The notes under the pieces: generated by a model
What the model was told of the DNA's origin: nothing
Databases searched by the model: none
What the model saw: the letters and a program-made list of their open reading frames with translations, nothing else
Shown: in pieces, positions 1 to 12,400 of the stretch
Position numbering within the stretch: the first letter of the stretch is position 1
Layout: each line of letters opens with the position of its first letter
NCBI GenBank assembly: GCA_004335835.1
Contig: RWJK01001447.1
Span: 26,602-90,601, forward strand
Origin: Scenedesmus sp. ARA3
Lineage: Eukaryota > Chlorophyta > Chlorophyceae > Sphaeropleales > Scenedesmaceae
Length of the DNA stretch: 64,000 nt
Direction: 5' to 3'
Position numbers and translations under genes: made by a program

Positions 1-57
<57 letters not shown>
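1..57. repeat. (AGC)19 triplet tract
   Basis: Perfect AGC/CTG tract of 19 units at the window edge. Read on the minus strand it is (CTG)n inside the PhoD-like gene. In the introns of this window such tracts usually run straight into a CTGCAG acceptor, so the next PhoD exon may start just outside the window. Confidence 0.9.
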
Positions 58-58
<1 letters not shown>

Positions 59-395
59 CTGAGCCAGCTGTATTGCCTGGGCGCACCCATGCAGCTGCAT
101 GCAGCCAGCCAGTACTCTGTACCGCAAGCCATCCAGCAGTATGATACACTGCAGGCTCCATCAAACGCGCTGATCAGCTCATGAGACATGTTAACATGAT
201 CTGTACTGCCTAAGACATGCATCTGATGTACACATAGTGTGACGATAGGTAAGATTGTGCACTGTGTGATAGCATGATATATAGAGATCAAAACATGGCA
301 TAGTACCTCATGAACTGCAGCAAGCATCAGCTGACAGTAGTCAATGCCAAGCTGGCAGTGCTGTAGCACACAATGACCTATTTACGGGTGCATAC

Positions 396-1393
396 CTGCA
401 TGTACGGATCTGTGGAGTAGTTGTACTGCTCGGCACGCGCTGTGACTCGCTCCTCCAGCATCACCTGCACAGATAGATAGAGCAATTACATCGGTGTGTT
501 CATGCAGCTACGCCGCGACAGACACCTGGTCATTCAGGAAGCTGGAAGCAGCTCACCAGCTGACCTGCACAGAGCACAGCACAGGCACAGAGCACAGAGC
601 ACAGAGCACAGAGCACAGCACAGGCACAGAGCACAGAGCACAGCACAGGCTTTGCTGAGTTTGTGGTCATGCGCACGGTGTGTATGTCTAGCGACAGAAA
701 CTCTGCGGCAAGACATGGGTGTCCGTAAAGAAACATGCACAGCGTATCATACTTCAACGTCATGCTGCTGCTTTCTGTTGCTCCTGCGAGGGTTGCTGGA
801 CACCGTCAAACGCAGTACAACATCAGAGATGAATATTACAGCTAGGGTTGGCAATCCTCAGGCGTTGATGTACTGCTTGGTGCACTAAGCTTTGCTGCTC
901 GATGTCAGCAGCCCGTCAGCACGATGATGTATCTGTACAGCTGATGCGACTGTGAGGCTCACCAGCGTCATTGTAGAGCCAAACCTGAAGGTGCGGTAGA
1001 TGTCTGCCAGCCCACCACAAACCTCGGAACTGTTGCCGCTGCTGCTGCTGTTGTTACCGGCAGCGGCTGTGCTGTTTGGGCCCCTGATGGGCATGTATTC
1101 ATGGTACGCCTGTTGAGGCAGCATAACATACATCAACAAGCGGGTGTGTTGGGTTGATCAAGCGTCATAAAGGCCAGCACAATCAGTATACACTCACTCC
1201 TGCACCCCGGTTTTGTCACTGACACACCCGCACTCACGCACACATGCAGACGTGAGCACACGCACGCTTTCAAAAGTAAAATGTTTCACCTGCACGCCGT
1301 TGCATCTGCGATTGGCATATGCCACGCTGTCGACCGGGTTGGCCGAACCATTCTGCCAGGCATTGTCAGCTGCAACATCATGGTCATCCCTGC

Positions 1394-1478
<85 letters not shown>

Positions 1479-2246
1479 GCAGCGGCAGTAATGTGAGCGG
1501 GGCTCAGCCGCCTACTACAGGTCATCTAGTCACCTGCCTGCATCGCTGATGATTCTACGCAGTTTGTGCAGATGCAAACATGCAGTGCGTCAATAGTCTG
1601 GTCCTGATGATGTGACATGTATCCCTTGCAAAACCTCTGATGAGTTCGTAATCTACAGCATGCACACTCACCAGACAGCAATGATGGGTGCTCGCCGCAT
1701 CATCTCCACAAGGGCAGGGTCGGTGTGGAACAGCCTGTGGCGTGTGCGGTAGTCTGCAAGCGTTGCGAGCTCTGTTGGGGGCTCCAGGGGTGCACGGCCA
1801 GAGACACCTGCAGGTGTGAAGGAGGTACAATGTTTGTATCAGAAACATTTTACTAATTACTATTGTGTTATGAGAGCGAGCTGGCATAGATGATGCGGCA
1901 GTGCTTACAAGCTCATTCATGGTGTAGGTGGTGATTTTCGGTAATTTTTTGTAAAGAATATTACCATGGTGCTGTTTTCGCAGTGTGTAGACGGCGTAAC
2001 AACTAAACCACATACACAAAGGACCCGATTTGCCGTTGTAATCGCTGACAAGCAGTATAAACTGTTGGTGCCAAGCCTACCTTTACCAGCAGCAGGATAC
2101 TCGTCATTGCCGTACTCGTAGATCCAGTCGCCCAGGAACACAATGAAGTCCAGGTCCCGCACCCTGCTGGTCATGTTGTACACATTGAAGTAGCCCCAGC
2201 GCCAGCTGGCGCATGACATTTGAGCAAACCTGCAGCAGCAGCAGCC

Positions 2247-2277
<31 letters not shown>

Positions 2278-3725
2278 AATGTCCCCTGAGCAGTGGCTTG
2301 ACAATCGATTGTAATGATAAACAACACGTGACGTGATACGTCACAATTGACTCTGTGTCAGGTTAGCAAACAGCATGGATTGAAGGTGACCTGTCACCTC
2401 ATTTCACCGCCATCACCGTGCCACTTGTGTGGCCATGGGGGATGCAGCAGGCGCACCTGAGGGTGGCGACAGCATTTTCTGCTGGTGCCGTCCTGGTCGT
2501 GCCCAGCAGAGAGCTGTAGCTGCCTGCAGCAGCAGCAGCAGCAGCACAAGGAGGAACATCATGTTTCCACCGCAGGCTTGCATAACACTATCATGCCCAG
2601 CAGTCCAATGAAGTCACGTGGCACTGCTGACCGAGTGTGACGCTCCATTATTCTATTATCATTTTAATCAACTTTGTCATTAGTACTTCAAAAGAATGGG
2701 CCTGCAGGGCCATGCAGCGTCCCCACCTGAGGTGAAGTAGTAGAAGTAGCGCGTGGCCGGCTGCAGGCTGCCCACATCAACCTTCACGGTGAAGTCGGCA
2801 CCAGGGGAGGCAGAAGCAGTGCCCTGCACCCTGCAGCAGCAGCAGTGTGGCATAGGTTGTTGCCGCACAACAGGTGGTGTAGGTGGCGTAGTTTAGTGGT
2901 GAAACACAGGCATTGTATGCTGGCCCAGGTCCCCCCCGGTGTGCAACCTGGTCCGACCGCCTGTTACTTACTGTGTGTAGGATCAATAATAGTGTGAAAG
3001 AACCAAAACAACAGAAAAATAAAACCAGCAAAACAGTACTTGCTCCTGCACTTACTGCGCCTCTGATGGTGTGAAGTTGGCAGCAGTTGACATGTGCCAT
3101 TGCACCTGCTGGTCAGTGCTGTTGTCCTGCGGCGTGAAGCGGGTCCAGAGTACCACACTGTCAGGCCTGCGCACAGGAGAAGCAGCAAGCAGCCAGTAGC
3201 TCAGCCAGTTTTTTAAATCGTATGTAGGAGTTGTGGTCAGCAGTCGGTAACTGTCCGACGCTCAGCCACGGCGGGGTAGTGATTTGCTGTTTTCAGCCCT
3301 AGTGCATTGCAATACCGCCATAGGCAGAATAATCCTGAGCAGGAGCTGACAATCCTGCAGGCATGTATAGGCCTTACATGGCAGAGCAACTCAGAAGCTA
3401 TAGTATTGCATTCATCATGTCAAGTTGTGCATTGTAGCTCACCTAGGATCCCCGCTGGCCACTCCATGCAAGAAGCCAGCACAAGGTCCAGCAGCAGCAG
3501 CAGTGGAGCCCTGAGAGCCAGCTGCAGCCGCACCTACCAGAGCACGGGGCAGGTCAAGAAACATACACAACATCAACGTTATATAGGTGCACACATGAAT
3601 GGTGTGCTGCCGGGTTAGTGCCATACACGGAGTTCTGCATTTTCGGCACCTGCTGCTTGTGCGACCAACAAGCTGGGTAAGGCGAGCAGCACGCTTAGCC
3701 GCGTCCAGATATACGCGGACACCAT
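396..3725 (-). CDS. PhoD-like alkaline phosphatase, secreted (3' end missing)
   Basis: Likely metallophosphatase of the PhoD family, which hydrolyses phosphomono- and diesters outside the cell. Ten exons in phase (minus strand, 5' to 3'): 3725-3650, 3521-3443, 3166-3056, 2830-2727, 2523-2457, 2229-2081, 1807-1672, 1389-1290, 1109-963, 464-396, giving 346 codons so far. The start is the ATG at 3725: exon 1 encodes a good signal peptide (MVSAYIWTRLSVLLALPSLL then VAQAA) and joins exon 2 in phase 1. Family motifs follow in order: FLHGVASGDP, VVLWTR, a Fn3-like N-terminal domain (LQPATRYFYYF), SCASWRWGYFNVY, the metal-site motif FLGDWIYEYG, TLADYR, WDDHDVADNAW-type motif (here WDDHDVAADNAWQNGS), AYHEYMPIR and IYRTFRFG. 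No further exon is visible between 395 and 1, so the gene continues beyond the window. The family is clear. The substrate is not known. Confidence 0.9.
1391..1490. repeat. CAG/CTG tract at a PhoD intron acceptor
   Basis: About 30 CAG units on the plus strand, ending in CGG-interrupted units. On the coding (minus) strand it reads (CTG)n and runs directly into the acceptor of the exon that starts at 1389. It occupies the position normally held by a polypyrimidine tract. Confidence 0.9.
2230..2277. repeat. CAG/CTG tract at a PhoD intron acceptor
   Basis: Interrupted CAG tract on the plus strand. On the coding strand it is CTG repeats ending in the CTGCAG acceptor of the exon that starts at 2229. 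Confidence 0.85.
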
Positions 3726-4383
3726 GCTTGTCTTCTTTTTGTACGTTCAGTGTTCAAAACATGCGCGACTGGCTGAGCGACGTGCACAAACCGTACGAGG
3801 GAAAGGAAATGATCGCAAAGGACACTTGCTTGCTGCCAGACGGTTGATTGCTGGCCGAAGCTCGAAATACGAAAAGAGACATCACATTTTTGATGTTGGA
3901 TGATGTTGGGGGTTAACACATCTTTATAGCCACGGTGCTCCAGAGACGTGAGTTGCAGGTCCAGACTCCGCATGACCGACAGCTTTCAAAAACGTTGGAA
4001 TTGGTGTGCGGTGTTTTGGCCCTGTCCTTTGCCCTCCGTTAATCCCGCTCTCTGCAAAAAGAGCGTAGACACTTTCAACTTTCAACTTTCAACTTTGGAA
4101 TTGGTGTGACCGCTGCTAATTTCCGTGGCAGAGCTCGGAGATAATACCATAATTTGCATTTACTAAAAAAATGGTAAACGAAACAATTGTATATGGTGAC
4201 TCCGTGCACCTACCTATCACATCGTCTTCTGACAAATGCTTGCCTGCTGACACAAGAGCAGCAACTTGCAGGAGGTGTTCGATACACAAAATGCCATCAG
4301 TCACCATGCAACACTGCAGCAACCAAAGAGACGAACCACCGCTAGCACCAGCTGTGCGTCTTCAACAACAGCCGCATGCTGAC
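3726..4383. other. Intergenic region with short 9-nt tandem repeat
   Basis: Lies between the start of the PhoD gene and the stop of the TcdA-like gene, both on the minus strand, so it should hold the PhoD promoter. It contains a 9-nt unit (ACTTTCAAC-like) repeated three times near 4071-4097. Its left part (4063-4085) also occurs inverted at 20350-20372. No coding signal seen. Confidence 0.5.
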
Positions 4384-5889
4384 TCAGTACATGACCTGTG
4401 CCCGCACAACATCAAGCAGCCGCTCCACCTTTTTCACAAACTCTGGCTCCTGCTGCTGCAGCCACTGCAGCCCCGCTGCATCATGCTGCTCCGCCTCCTC
4501 GGCTTTCAGCAGCACCAGGTTGTCTACTGTTGGAGGCTTTGCTGCATCCCAGCGCGTGAAGTGCAGGTGTGCTGTGTTGCGCATGAGCCCCTTGTCGCCG
4601 CCAGGCAGCACCTGCCGGTCTGCACGCGCGCTGAAGCCACGGTACACCTCGCGCAGCAGCAAAATGATCTGCAGGACAGCAGGCAATCAACATGATCTGC
4701 AGGACAACAGGCAATCAACATGATCTGCAGGACAACAGGCAATCAACATGATCTGCAGGACAACAGGCAATCATATTGCAGAGTCAAAATAAGTTGCAGA
4801 AGCAGCTCATCATACGCGCACAACGAGTAGCAGGCTGTGTAAGTGCGCGGTAATGGCAGCATGCACACTGGTTGCTGGTGATGTGGCACGCTACAGGCAG
4901 CAGCCGCCATTCACTCCAAAGCACTGGCAGCAAGTAGGTGCCTCATCACGCTATGCACAGCTCATAATCAGTCACCCACGCTGCATGCGTCATGCACTGA
5001 CCCTGGTGTACCCCAAAGCATCACGACTGCTGATCGGCACTTGTTGGCACTTGTACACACTCACGTCGTCTCTATCCACTGGCAGGTCCTCGCTGCTGCC
5101 AAACACCTCTTCTTCCCGCTGCTGCAGCCGCATCAGCGCCCGGTCGTACTGCTGCCCTGTCAGCTGAATGATGGGCTCCCCATAAAAGGGGCTGCCTGCC
5201 AGCTGGCACAGGATAAAGGAGGCTGCTGCCATTCCAAAGATGGCCGGGGCGGTGCCAAGCACAGGGATGGTGCGCACACGGAAGTTGGGCACGATCTGCG
5301 CCAGGCGGCAGCAAGCCAGAGCAGGGACAGGCACAGCAGCATGCTGTCAGTCCAAAGTGCTGACAACCTGGCTTGGTTGGTCATTACGTGGCTGTGGCAA
5401 CGCAACAAGCAACACTTTTTCTACTGGGCACATGTTGCAAAAAAAAGCCTCGTGGAACAACATGCCCGAGCCCCATCCTGAATGCAACGTTGCCAGCTCT
5501 GTTGGACTGCAGCATGGAAGCGAGCAACTGCAGAAGGCCCTTCAACTTCAGTTCAAGTGCTGCAGCTGTGACACAATCACAAAATTCGTCTGGTCGTCAG
5601 CATCACGCTGATAAACCTGCCTGCCGCTCCACCTGGTAGTCCAGGGGGTTGCCCTCCGCCATGTCCACAACAAGTGACAACCTGCTGCTCAAGGCTACAC
5701 ATCAAAAGCGCATCAACAACACAGCACTATTTTATCTGCGGCCTCACCTGGTAGTCCAGGGGGTTGCCCTCAGCCATGTCCACCATGGACACCAGCTGGC
5801 AGCGGGGCTTCTCAGTGCTCAGCAGCACAGGGACGCCCCCGGGGATGCCACACTCGCGACGCAGCCTGGCCAGCACGTGCCAGGCACGC

Positions 5890-5933
<44 letters not shown>

Positions 5934-7658
5934 CAGTGTCAGTGGTTGGCAGCTGATATTTATGTGAGCTTGCACATGCCCGGGCTGGAATTGTGAAGTG
6001 TGCCTGCAAGCAGCCCCTTCACCGCATGCATACCTCATCATACTCGGCAGATGTGTCTGCTGCTGAGATGGCGTTGTTTGTTGACAGTAACATTCCATCT
6101 GCTGGTTGTGACATTTCGTTTGCTGGTTGTGGCGTTGCATGCCGCTCACTTGTGCCGCACTGCGCGTGCCAGCGGGTCTATGGATGACTCGCTGATGTCC
6201 ACAATGCGCAGCCGGGTGGGGTCTGCCTTGGCGCCAGCGCCAGCAACGCACAGCACTGGGATGCCCTTCTGCTTGCAGGCAGCCAGCAGCGCCACCTGTG
6301 ATGAGGTAGCAGTAGACACGCAGCTGCTGAGTCATCATTCGCAGGGAACAGACATGGTGCTGCTTTGCACACTGAGCTAGCACGATGTCTTCTGCGAGCC
6401 CAGGATGCAGCTGACAAGTTGACTCCCCCGGCATGTTTCATCCTGCTGCACTGCTGACTACCATGTCATCCCAGCCTGCCTTACCAGCCGCATGTTCACT
6501 TCCTGCGTTGCCCCCGCACCTTGGTGTGTATGTTGTCTATGGCGTCCAGCACAAAGTCCGGCTGCCCCGACAGCAGCTGCTCAATGTTGTCTGCTGTGCA
6601 CATCGACACCACAGCCTCCACCTCAGCCTGTTGGCAGCACAGCACAACACAAGTTTGGCTACCAGTGGGGGCTGAATCTTGCTGGCTCATCTCATACCGC
6701 GTGATTGGGGTGACTCATTGCCAGGGGCGGGAGGCACTGCCTCACCAGCAAGACACAATTGTGTGTGTGATATTGCAATCAACACGCTGTCCCAGGGAGG
6801 CAATTTCTGTAAGCCTGTGACAAGACCCACCTCTGGCATGATCTGCTGGAAGTGTCGCTGCAGGCACGTGGCCTTTGGAATGCCCACGTCTTGCCGCGTG
6901 GCCACTGCATGCCTGTTGAGTGAGGAGAGCGTCACTTGGTCAAAGTCAACCAAGCGCAGCTTGCCGACACCTGAGCGCAGCAGCAGGTGTGCTGCGTGGC
7001 TGCCAACACCCTGCACATGTGCACCGCAGAAGCAGCCACAGCTGGTGTACAGTAAGAGCAGAACTGCGGGTCATGCAGCTTTGTCGTACTACATGTCCCT
7101 ACCCATCAATTGATGTGCGGCCCAGAGAGGTGTGGCAGCTGCGAGTGCAGGCTGATTGCCAGCTGACTATGTTGGGTGCACTTCATGCAAGCCAGCACCA
7201 GCGCAACACTGGAAGCGTGCTGCATGACAGCAACCATCTTTACCAGTACCAAAACACAACTGCTGCTTGCATCATCCTGCAGGAGTCCCCATGCACTCAA
7301 TCAGCTACTGAGAGCAGTCTGTCTGAGCTTCACTTACCCCAAGGCCAATCACCACCACAAACGATGATGCTATTGCTTTCTGCTTTTCAATTCCGAAGAA
7401 TTGAACGTTCCTGGTGAGGTGCTCCGCCAAGATTTCATCATTTTCAAAGTCCTTCAGGCTGGCAGTGTGCATCGCTGCTGGCTGGCTGCTGGCTGCCACT
7501 GCAGCTGGGGGATGCCTGGGGGCCGCTAGCTGCTGACTCCTGTAGATGTAGTACAAGCTGGCAGCAGACACCGCAGCCCCAGCAAGCGCCCCAGCTGCGA
7601 AGGCAACAGTGCTGCTGCTACTGCCACCGCTGCTGCCGCTGCTGCTGGTGGTCATCAT
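4384..7658 (-). CDS. tRNA threonylcarbamoyladenosine dehydratase, TcdA/Tcd1-like (ThiF/E1 family)
   Basis: Likely catalyses ATP-dependent cyclisation of t6A to ct6A at tRNA position 37. Seven exons in phase: 7658-7338, 7010-6831, 6627-6520, 6295-6150, 5865-5748, 5295-5065, 4668-4384, giving 462 residues. The N-terminus has one hydrophobic segment (about residues 18-40, ending LYYIYRSQ), as expected for the fungal mitochondrial outer-membrane Tcd proteins and absent from bacterial TcdA. Visible motifs: the nucleotide-binding VVVIGLGGVGSHAA, SGVGKLRLVDFDQVTLSSLN followed by RHAVAT, FVLDAIDNIHTK, and GAGAKADPTRLRIVDISESS followed by IDPLAR. The C-terminal region carries VRTIPVLGTAPAIFGMAAAS, also a family feature. 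The last exon has four tandem candidate acceptors (4664-4774). One intron holds a copy of an exon end (5631-5668). Confidence 0.93.
4664..4774. repeat. 28-nt minisatellite x4 carrying splice acceptors
   Basis: Four head-to-tail 28-nt units starting at 4664, 4692, 4720 and 4748, with one base difference in unit 1. On the minus strand each unit reads TTGCCTG-TTGTCCTGCAG-ATCAT, so each carries a pyrimidine stretch, a CTGCAG acceptor and the first bases of the last exon of the TcdA-like gene. The acceptor assigned here is the one next to the open reading frame (exon starts at 4668). Confidence 0.9.
5631..5668 (-). repeat. Copy of exon 5 end and donor (TcdA-like gene)
   Basis: 38 nt with a single mismatch to 5745-5782, offset 114 nt. 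On the minus strand it repeats the last part of exon 5 (MAEGNPLDYQ region, with one synonymous change) together with GT at the donor. It lies inside the following intron. Confidence 0.85.
5890..5931. repeat. (CAG)14 in TcdA-like intron
   Basis: Perfect CAG tract on the plus strand, CTG on the coding strand, about 25 nt upstream of the acceptor of the exon that starts at 5865. Confidence 0.9.
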
Positions 7659-8067
7659 CAGAATTCACTGGGCATTATGGGGCTCGCTCGCTAAAGAAGT
7701 TATTCGAAAGCTCAGGTTGTTGAAAGCCACGTTACTCATGAACAAAAAGCAGCACCGATGCATTGCACTTGAAGTTGGGCGCGAGTGGTTAAAGTAACAT
7801 GACTTTACGCACGCATGCGCAAACACTCAGCGTACAGTGACTACGTTCATCGACATGCATAGCCTGCTTTGATCGTGACTAGCAGAAGGAAGCGTGGACG
7901 ACGTGGCTTAGCACATGTGTATAGTCTTGCTCGAAACTGCGCTGATCAGTTTGCAAAAGCATGCGAGTCCTTATTATGACTGCAAATGAGCTGGGTAGAA
8001 GCGCTTACTGAGTCCAGTTAGGCTATGCAGCAGAGCTAGGACAACCCCAACAGCAAGCAACAGCACA
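7659..8067. promoter_or_regulatory. Divergent intergenic region (TcdA-like / E4)
   Basis: 409 nt between two start codons on opposite strands, so it should contain both promoters and 5' UTRs. Base composition is lower in GC than the exons. I see no clear TATA box or known operator. Confidence 0.4.
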
Positions 8068-9427
8068 ATGAGCGTACCTGAGCAGGAGGATGCGGTGCTT
8101 AGGAAGATCTTGGCGGTCACACTTAACCCTGAACATGCCAGCAGTGCAGCTGATCCGCCAGTGCTACACCTGGCAGGCCTGGCTGAGGTAACTGATCAAC
8201 CTCCCTTAGAGTAGCAGTTGCCTGGCAGCTGATCAGCAATGTGTGCCCTGCAGAACAGTTGAATCGGTATCGTGGTTGTGAATGCAGTATTGAGGCACTG
8301 CATCCTATCATGCATGCATGCATTTGCCACACAGCTCTGGCATCAACCGGCACCCTCGATGATACAACACAGCATGCTTGGTGCAGGAATGGATGGCATG
8401 CACATCATCAAGCATTACAGCATGCCGCAAGCAGGGGAGGTGGTGCCACATGCTCTGGCAAGGGAAACACACCTTGTCTTGGCACCCTTGCTGGTGCTCT
8501 GCGGCCCCCAACATGTTTGCAATCGTGTCTCTGTCCATTGTCCCTGGCACCTCGTATGCACGCACATGCTTGCAGGAAGTGGCCTCACAGCAGCAGCAGC
8601 AGGGATCTAGCGCTCCCCTAATGAACAAAGACATGCTGGACCTCATCTTTGTCAACCGACTCATTGAGAGCCCGCCAGAGCAGTACCCACAGCCACCCTT
8701 CCAGTACCTTCTGGGCTGCTTTGCGCGCGCAGTGAATGAGCTGCGCAGTGTGTCGCCGCGGCATGCGCCAGAGGTGCAGCAGCACCTGCAGGGCGTAATT
8801 GTCGCCTGCAAGGAGCTGCTGGTGTCGTATGCAGCGCTGATACTCACAGCCAGCGGCGTTGTGCCGGAGGTGAGCACGCGCCACCTTGTTTCATCATGCG
8901 CTTTGCACATGCATGTAGGGTTTCTTGGCATGAGAACTCTAGTACCCTGTTTGTGGAGTGAGTGCAACGTCTGCAAGCCTTGCATTCATTGAAGTTTGTC
9001 AGCAGCAGCAGCAGCCCCGAATCTGCAGCTATGCAGCCAGCACGAGCGTTGTGCAAAGTTGTTTTATCAAGCACGTAAATTGCACTGTCATACCGTGTGC
9101 TTCTTTCTTTGCAGCCGGATGCAGCAGAGCAGCGGGGGGCGCTGCAGCTGTATGACAGCATGCAGGCGCAGTTCAGTGCTCAGGGCGGCTTGGGTGGTGC
9201 AGCTGCATCGCCAGCAGTGGTGGCGCTGCCGCCTGGCTTCCTTGAAGAACTAGCAGCAGCGCAGGATGCCGAGGGACTTGGGGCGATCATGGGGCCTGTC
9301 GGTGAGTGGCCTGCAGCGTGTGCTGTGTGGCTGCAGCAGGCTCTTAGTGTAAGAGAGTGTTGTGCAGTGAAAGAGCTGGTTGTGATGACACAGCAGCAGG
9401 AAGGGAGAACGTAACAAGTACTGGCTG

Positions 9428-9458
<31 letters not shown>

Positions 9459-12400
9459 CCTATGACATTGATGCGCGCTTGTTCAGGATACGCTGATCCT
9501 GCAGACAGATGTTGCTGGAACAGCACACGGTCAATGATGCACTTAACGTCACAGCATGACCACTTGAATGCCTTGCAGCTGCATTTTATCACCAAAGCAG
9601 GGCCCTGGCGCGCAGGCCGCAACACCCTTTGACCTCCTTGACGCATCCATGCTTCCTGCTGCGGTGTCCTGCCTGTGCATCCACTGCTGGCGCAGTGCGC
9701 GAGCTTGCGCGTGCGGTGCAGGCCTGCTCACCGCTGGGTGCATATGCCGGGCCGCTGTCATCGCTGAAGCACCTGACCAGCATAGAGCCCATTGCCAAGG
9801 CGCTGGTGGCACTGCCAAGCTTCCTGCCTGACCTGGCAGCAAACACAGGCGAGCACAAGCCCTTCGAATCTATAGCATGGCGCTCTTGATTATGTAATGC
9901 TGGCTGGTTAGCGGTGCAACTGCGGTGCTGTGGGCAGCTGCAGTGCTGCTGCAGCAAAGCTTATTGCCTGCATTGCCCCATGGCATCTGCATTGCAGCCT
10001 TGCACTCTGATTGTTGCTCCCGCTGCTCTTCTCGTTCTTGCGTTTGCCTTCACTTCTGCTGTTTGCAGGCCGTGCCATTGAGCTGTCGGGCATGAGCTGG
10101 CTGGGCCCAGCCTTCAGCGTGAGTGCGGTTGAGGACGAGGTGCGCCAGCCACGCGCACAGCCAAGCGTGGCCGAGCAGTGCTTCAGGGGGCTCTCCACGG
10201 GCGCACGGCGCGCGGTGAGTTGCGATTCTGTGGCTGTATTGGTGTCGATGATGGGGTGGCAGGGCTGCCTGTGCCGGCACTCTTGCAGGAAGTGTGATGC
10301 CACACTGTGATACAATGGAACCCTGCACAAGGCTTGCGCATGAACATCCTGAGAGCCGAACACTGAATGTCATGCTAGAGGTGCGCCAGCCGGGGGCGCA
10401 GCCCAGCATGGCCGAGCAGTGCTTCAGGGGGCTGTCCACTGGTGCCCGGCGCGCGGTGAGCTGTGCGGAGTTTGTTGCATGTTGGTGTTGTTGTTGTGTG
10501 TTGGTGTTGGTGTTGATGGGCCCGCACGGCAGCAGCGGCAGCAGCTGCTTCAGCCATGCGCTGCTGCTCCTTGCTGTTGGCTGCGAGATGTGCCGGGCTG
10601 CCTGTCTCAATACGTCCTTCTGAAAATACGTTGTAGTGCTGCCTTTTGGAGACGCTGACCGCTGGCAGCCGCGCTCTCTCTGCGCATGCTCCTGAAGGCT
10701 CCTGAGGCTCTGCCCCTTTCGTGCCTGCCTCGCCCCCTGTGAGCGCTATCTGCTGCTGCTCCTGTTCTCTGTTTTTGCCGGCCGCAGGGTGATGCGCAGC
10801 GCCACATGGACACGCTGCACATGGCAGCCAAGCACATTGCGGGGGAGCTGTCTGCTGTGGTGAAGGCGCTGCTGGGCAAGGCCACGAGGGAGGCCATGCT
10901 GGCCTGGCTGGGCGGCGTGATCGAGGGCAACGGGGAGCGCGCCAAGATGCAGATGGACCTGCGGGTGAGGCTGGTGTACTGTTTTGGATAACATTATTGT
11001 GTGATATTCTGCTGTGTAAGCCATACCCTTAGGGGGTGAGCGTGGTTCAATCTTACGTACATCTGGGGTTGTGGTGGTGGTGCCATGCATTTTAGTGGCT
11101 GCTGGCTTGCCTGCCGCCGTGGTGCAAGGAAACAGGGAGGCAGACAGAGGCAGCCAAAAGGGTGCACAACCCACACGCACAGCACAATGCATGCCCATAT
11201 TCTCTGGCTGCGCCATCTCTGCATGCGCCAGACTTCCATGTGCAGTCCGCACGCTGCGCTCACCTGCTCTGCTGCTGCTGCTGCTGCTGCTGCTGCCGCT
11301 GCAGAAAGCTGCCAGCCACGGCTTCTTCATCAACCTGGATGCTGTGCTGCTCAAGCTGTGCGGGCCCTTCCTGGACCCCGGCAGCGGCAGCGTGTTCTGG
11401 AAGCGCGTGGACCCTGGCTACGTCACGCTGGGCAGCAGGCTCAGCTTCAAGGAGGTGCGGGGGCGGCAAAACAACACGAGTTGTTACTTCTGTGTCTGCT
11501 TGTCTGCATGCGCATCATGCACCTCAAGGAATGCAGGAGCTTTTTGGAAAGTCATGGGGTGCCCGCACTTGCTTCAAAGGCGTGCCGCATGTCGTCGCAA
11601 ACGAGGCGGCGAGCGTTTATTAGCGCTGCCTCCTGCACCTATCACAGCCAGCACCTGCCTGAACAACCACTGCTGTCACGTGTTTGTGCCTGCAGGACAC
11701 CAAACTCGCAGCCACGCAGCAGCAGGAGACTGGGTGGGTGCAGCAGCAGCTCGAGCAGCAGCAGCAGCGGCAATCCGCGGACGGCGGCAGCGTGCCGCCT
11801 ACGCCTGGCGCAGTCAGCGAGGGCGGCTGGCACTTCATCTGCGAGTGCTTCTTTATGACGCTGAAGGCGCTGCATTTGGGTGTTATCAAGGTTGTGGATG
11901 AGCTGACTGACGGGCCCATGTACTGGCACATGAACCAGATGGCAAACGCGCAGCAGGAGGCGCAGGCGCTTGTGGAGAGGTGCGTGTTTGTGGCGGCGGA
12001 GAAGCCCGCTGTTTGTGTTTGTTGCTGCTTGGGTGGTGGGCATTGAAGGTGGACTGTGGTGACGGCTGTGGTGAGACGGCGCGACCTGCGCGGGACGCAA
12101 TGCAGCTGTACCTGATGCATGCGCAGGAGGCGCCACCACTCACATTGTGATCCCTCAAAATCAGCTTGCCTGTTTGCAGGAAGCTGTACATGCTGTAACC
12201 CCATGCATTGTGTGTCTGGCTGCTGCACGGTTAATCAGGCTTACCGGCACGCCTCAGCAGGCGCAGGCGCAGGCGCAGCTGGACATGGTGTCAGCGCGGC
12301 TGGACATGCTGACCTGTGTCAAGGCCTGCTACCAGACCGTGCTGAGTGACCCTGAGCTGGTAGCAGATTGCCTGGCCTTCTACAAGTGAGTGCAGAAGGG

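Noticed and set aside
530..763. Minus-strand Cys-rich open frames, and similar poly-Ala, poly-Ser, poly-Cys and poly-Leu frames over CAG/CTG tracts
   Set aside because: They are translations of triplet and hexamer repeats (GAGCACA... and CAG) inside PhoD and other introns, with no conserved sequence.
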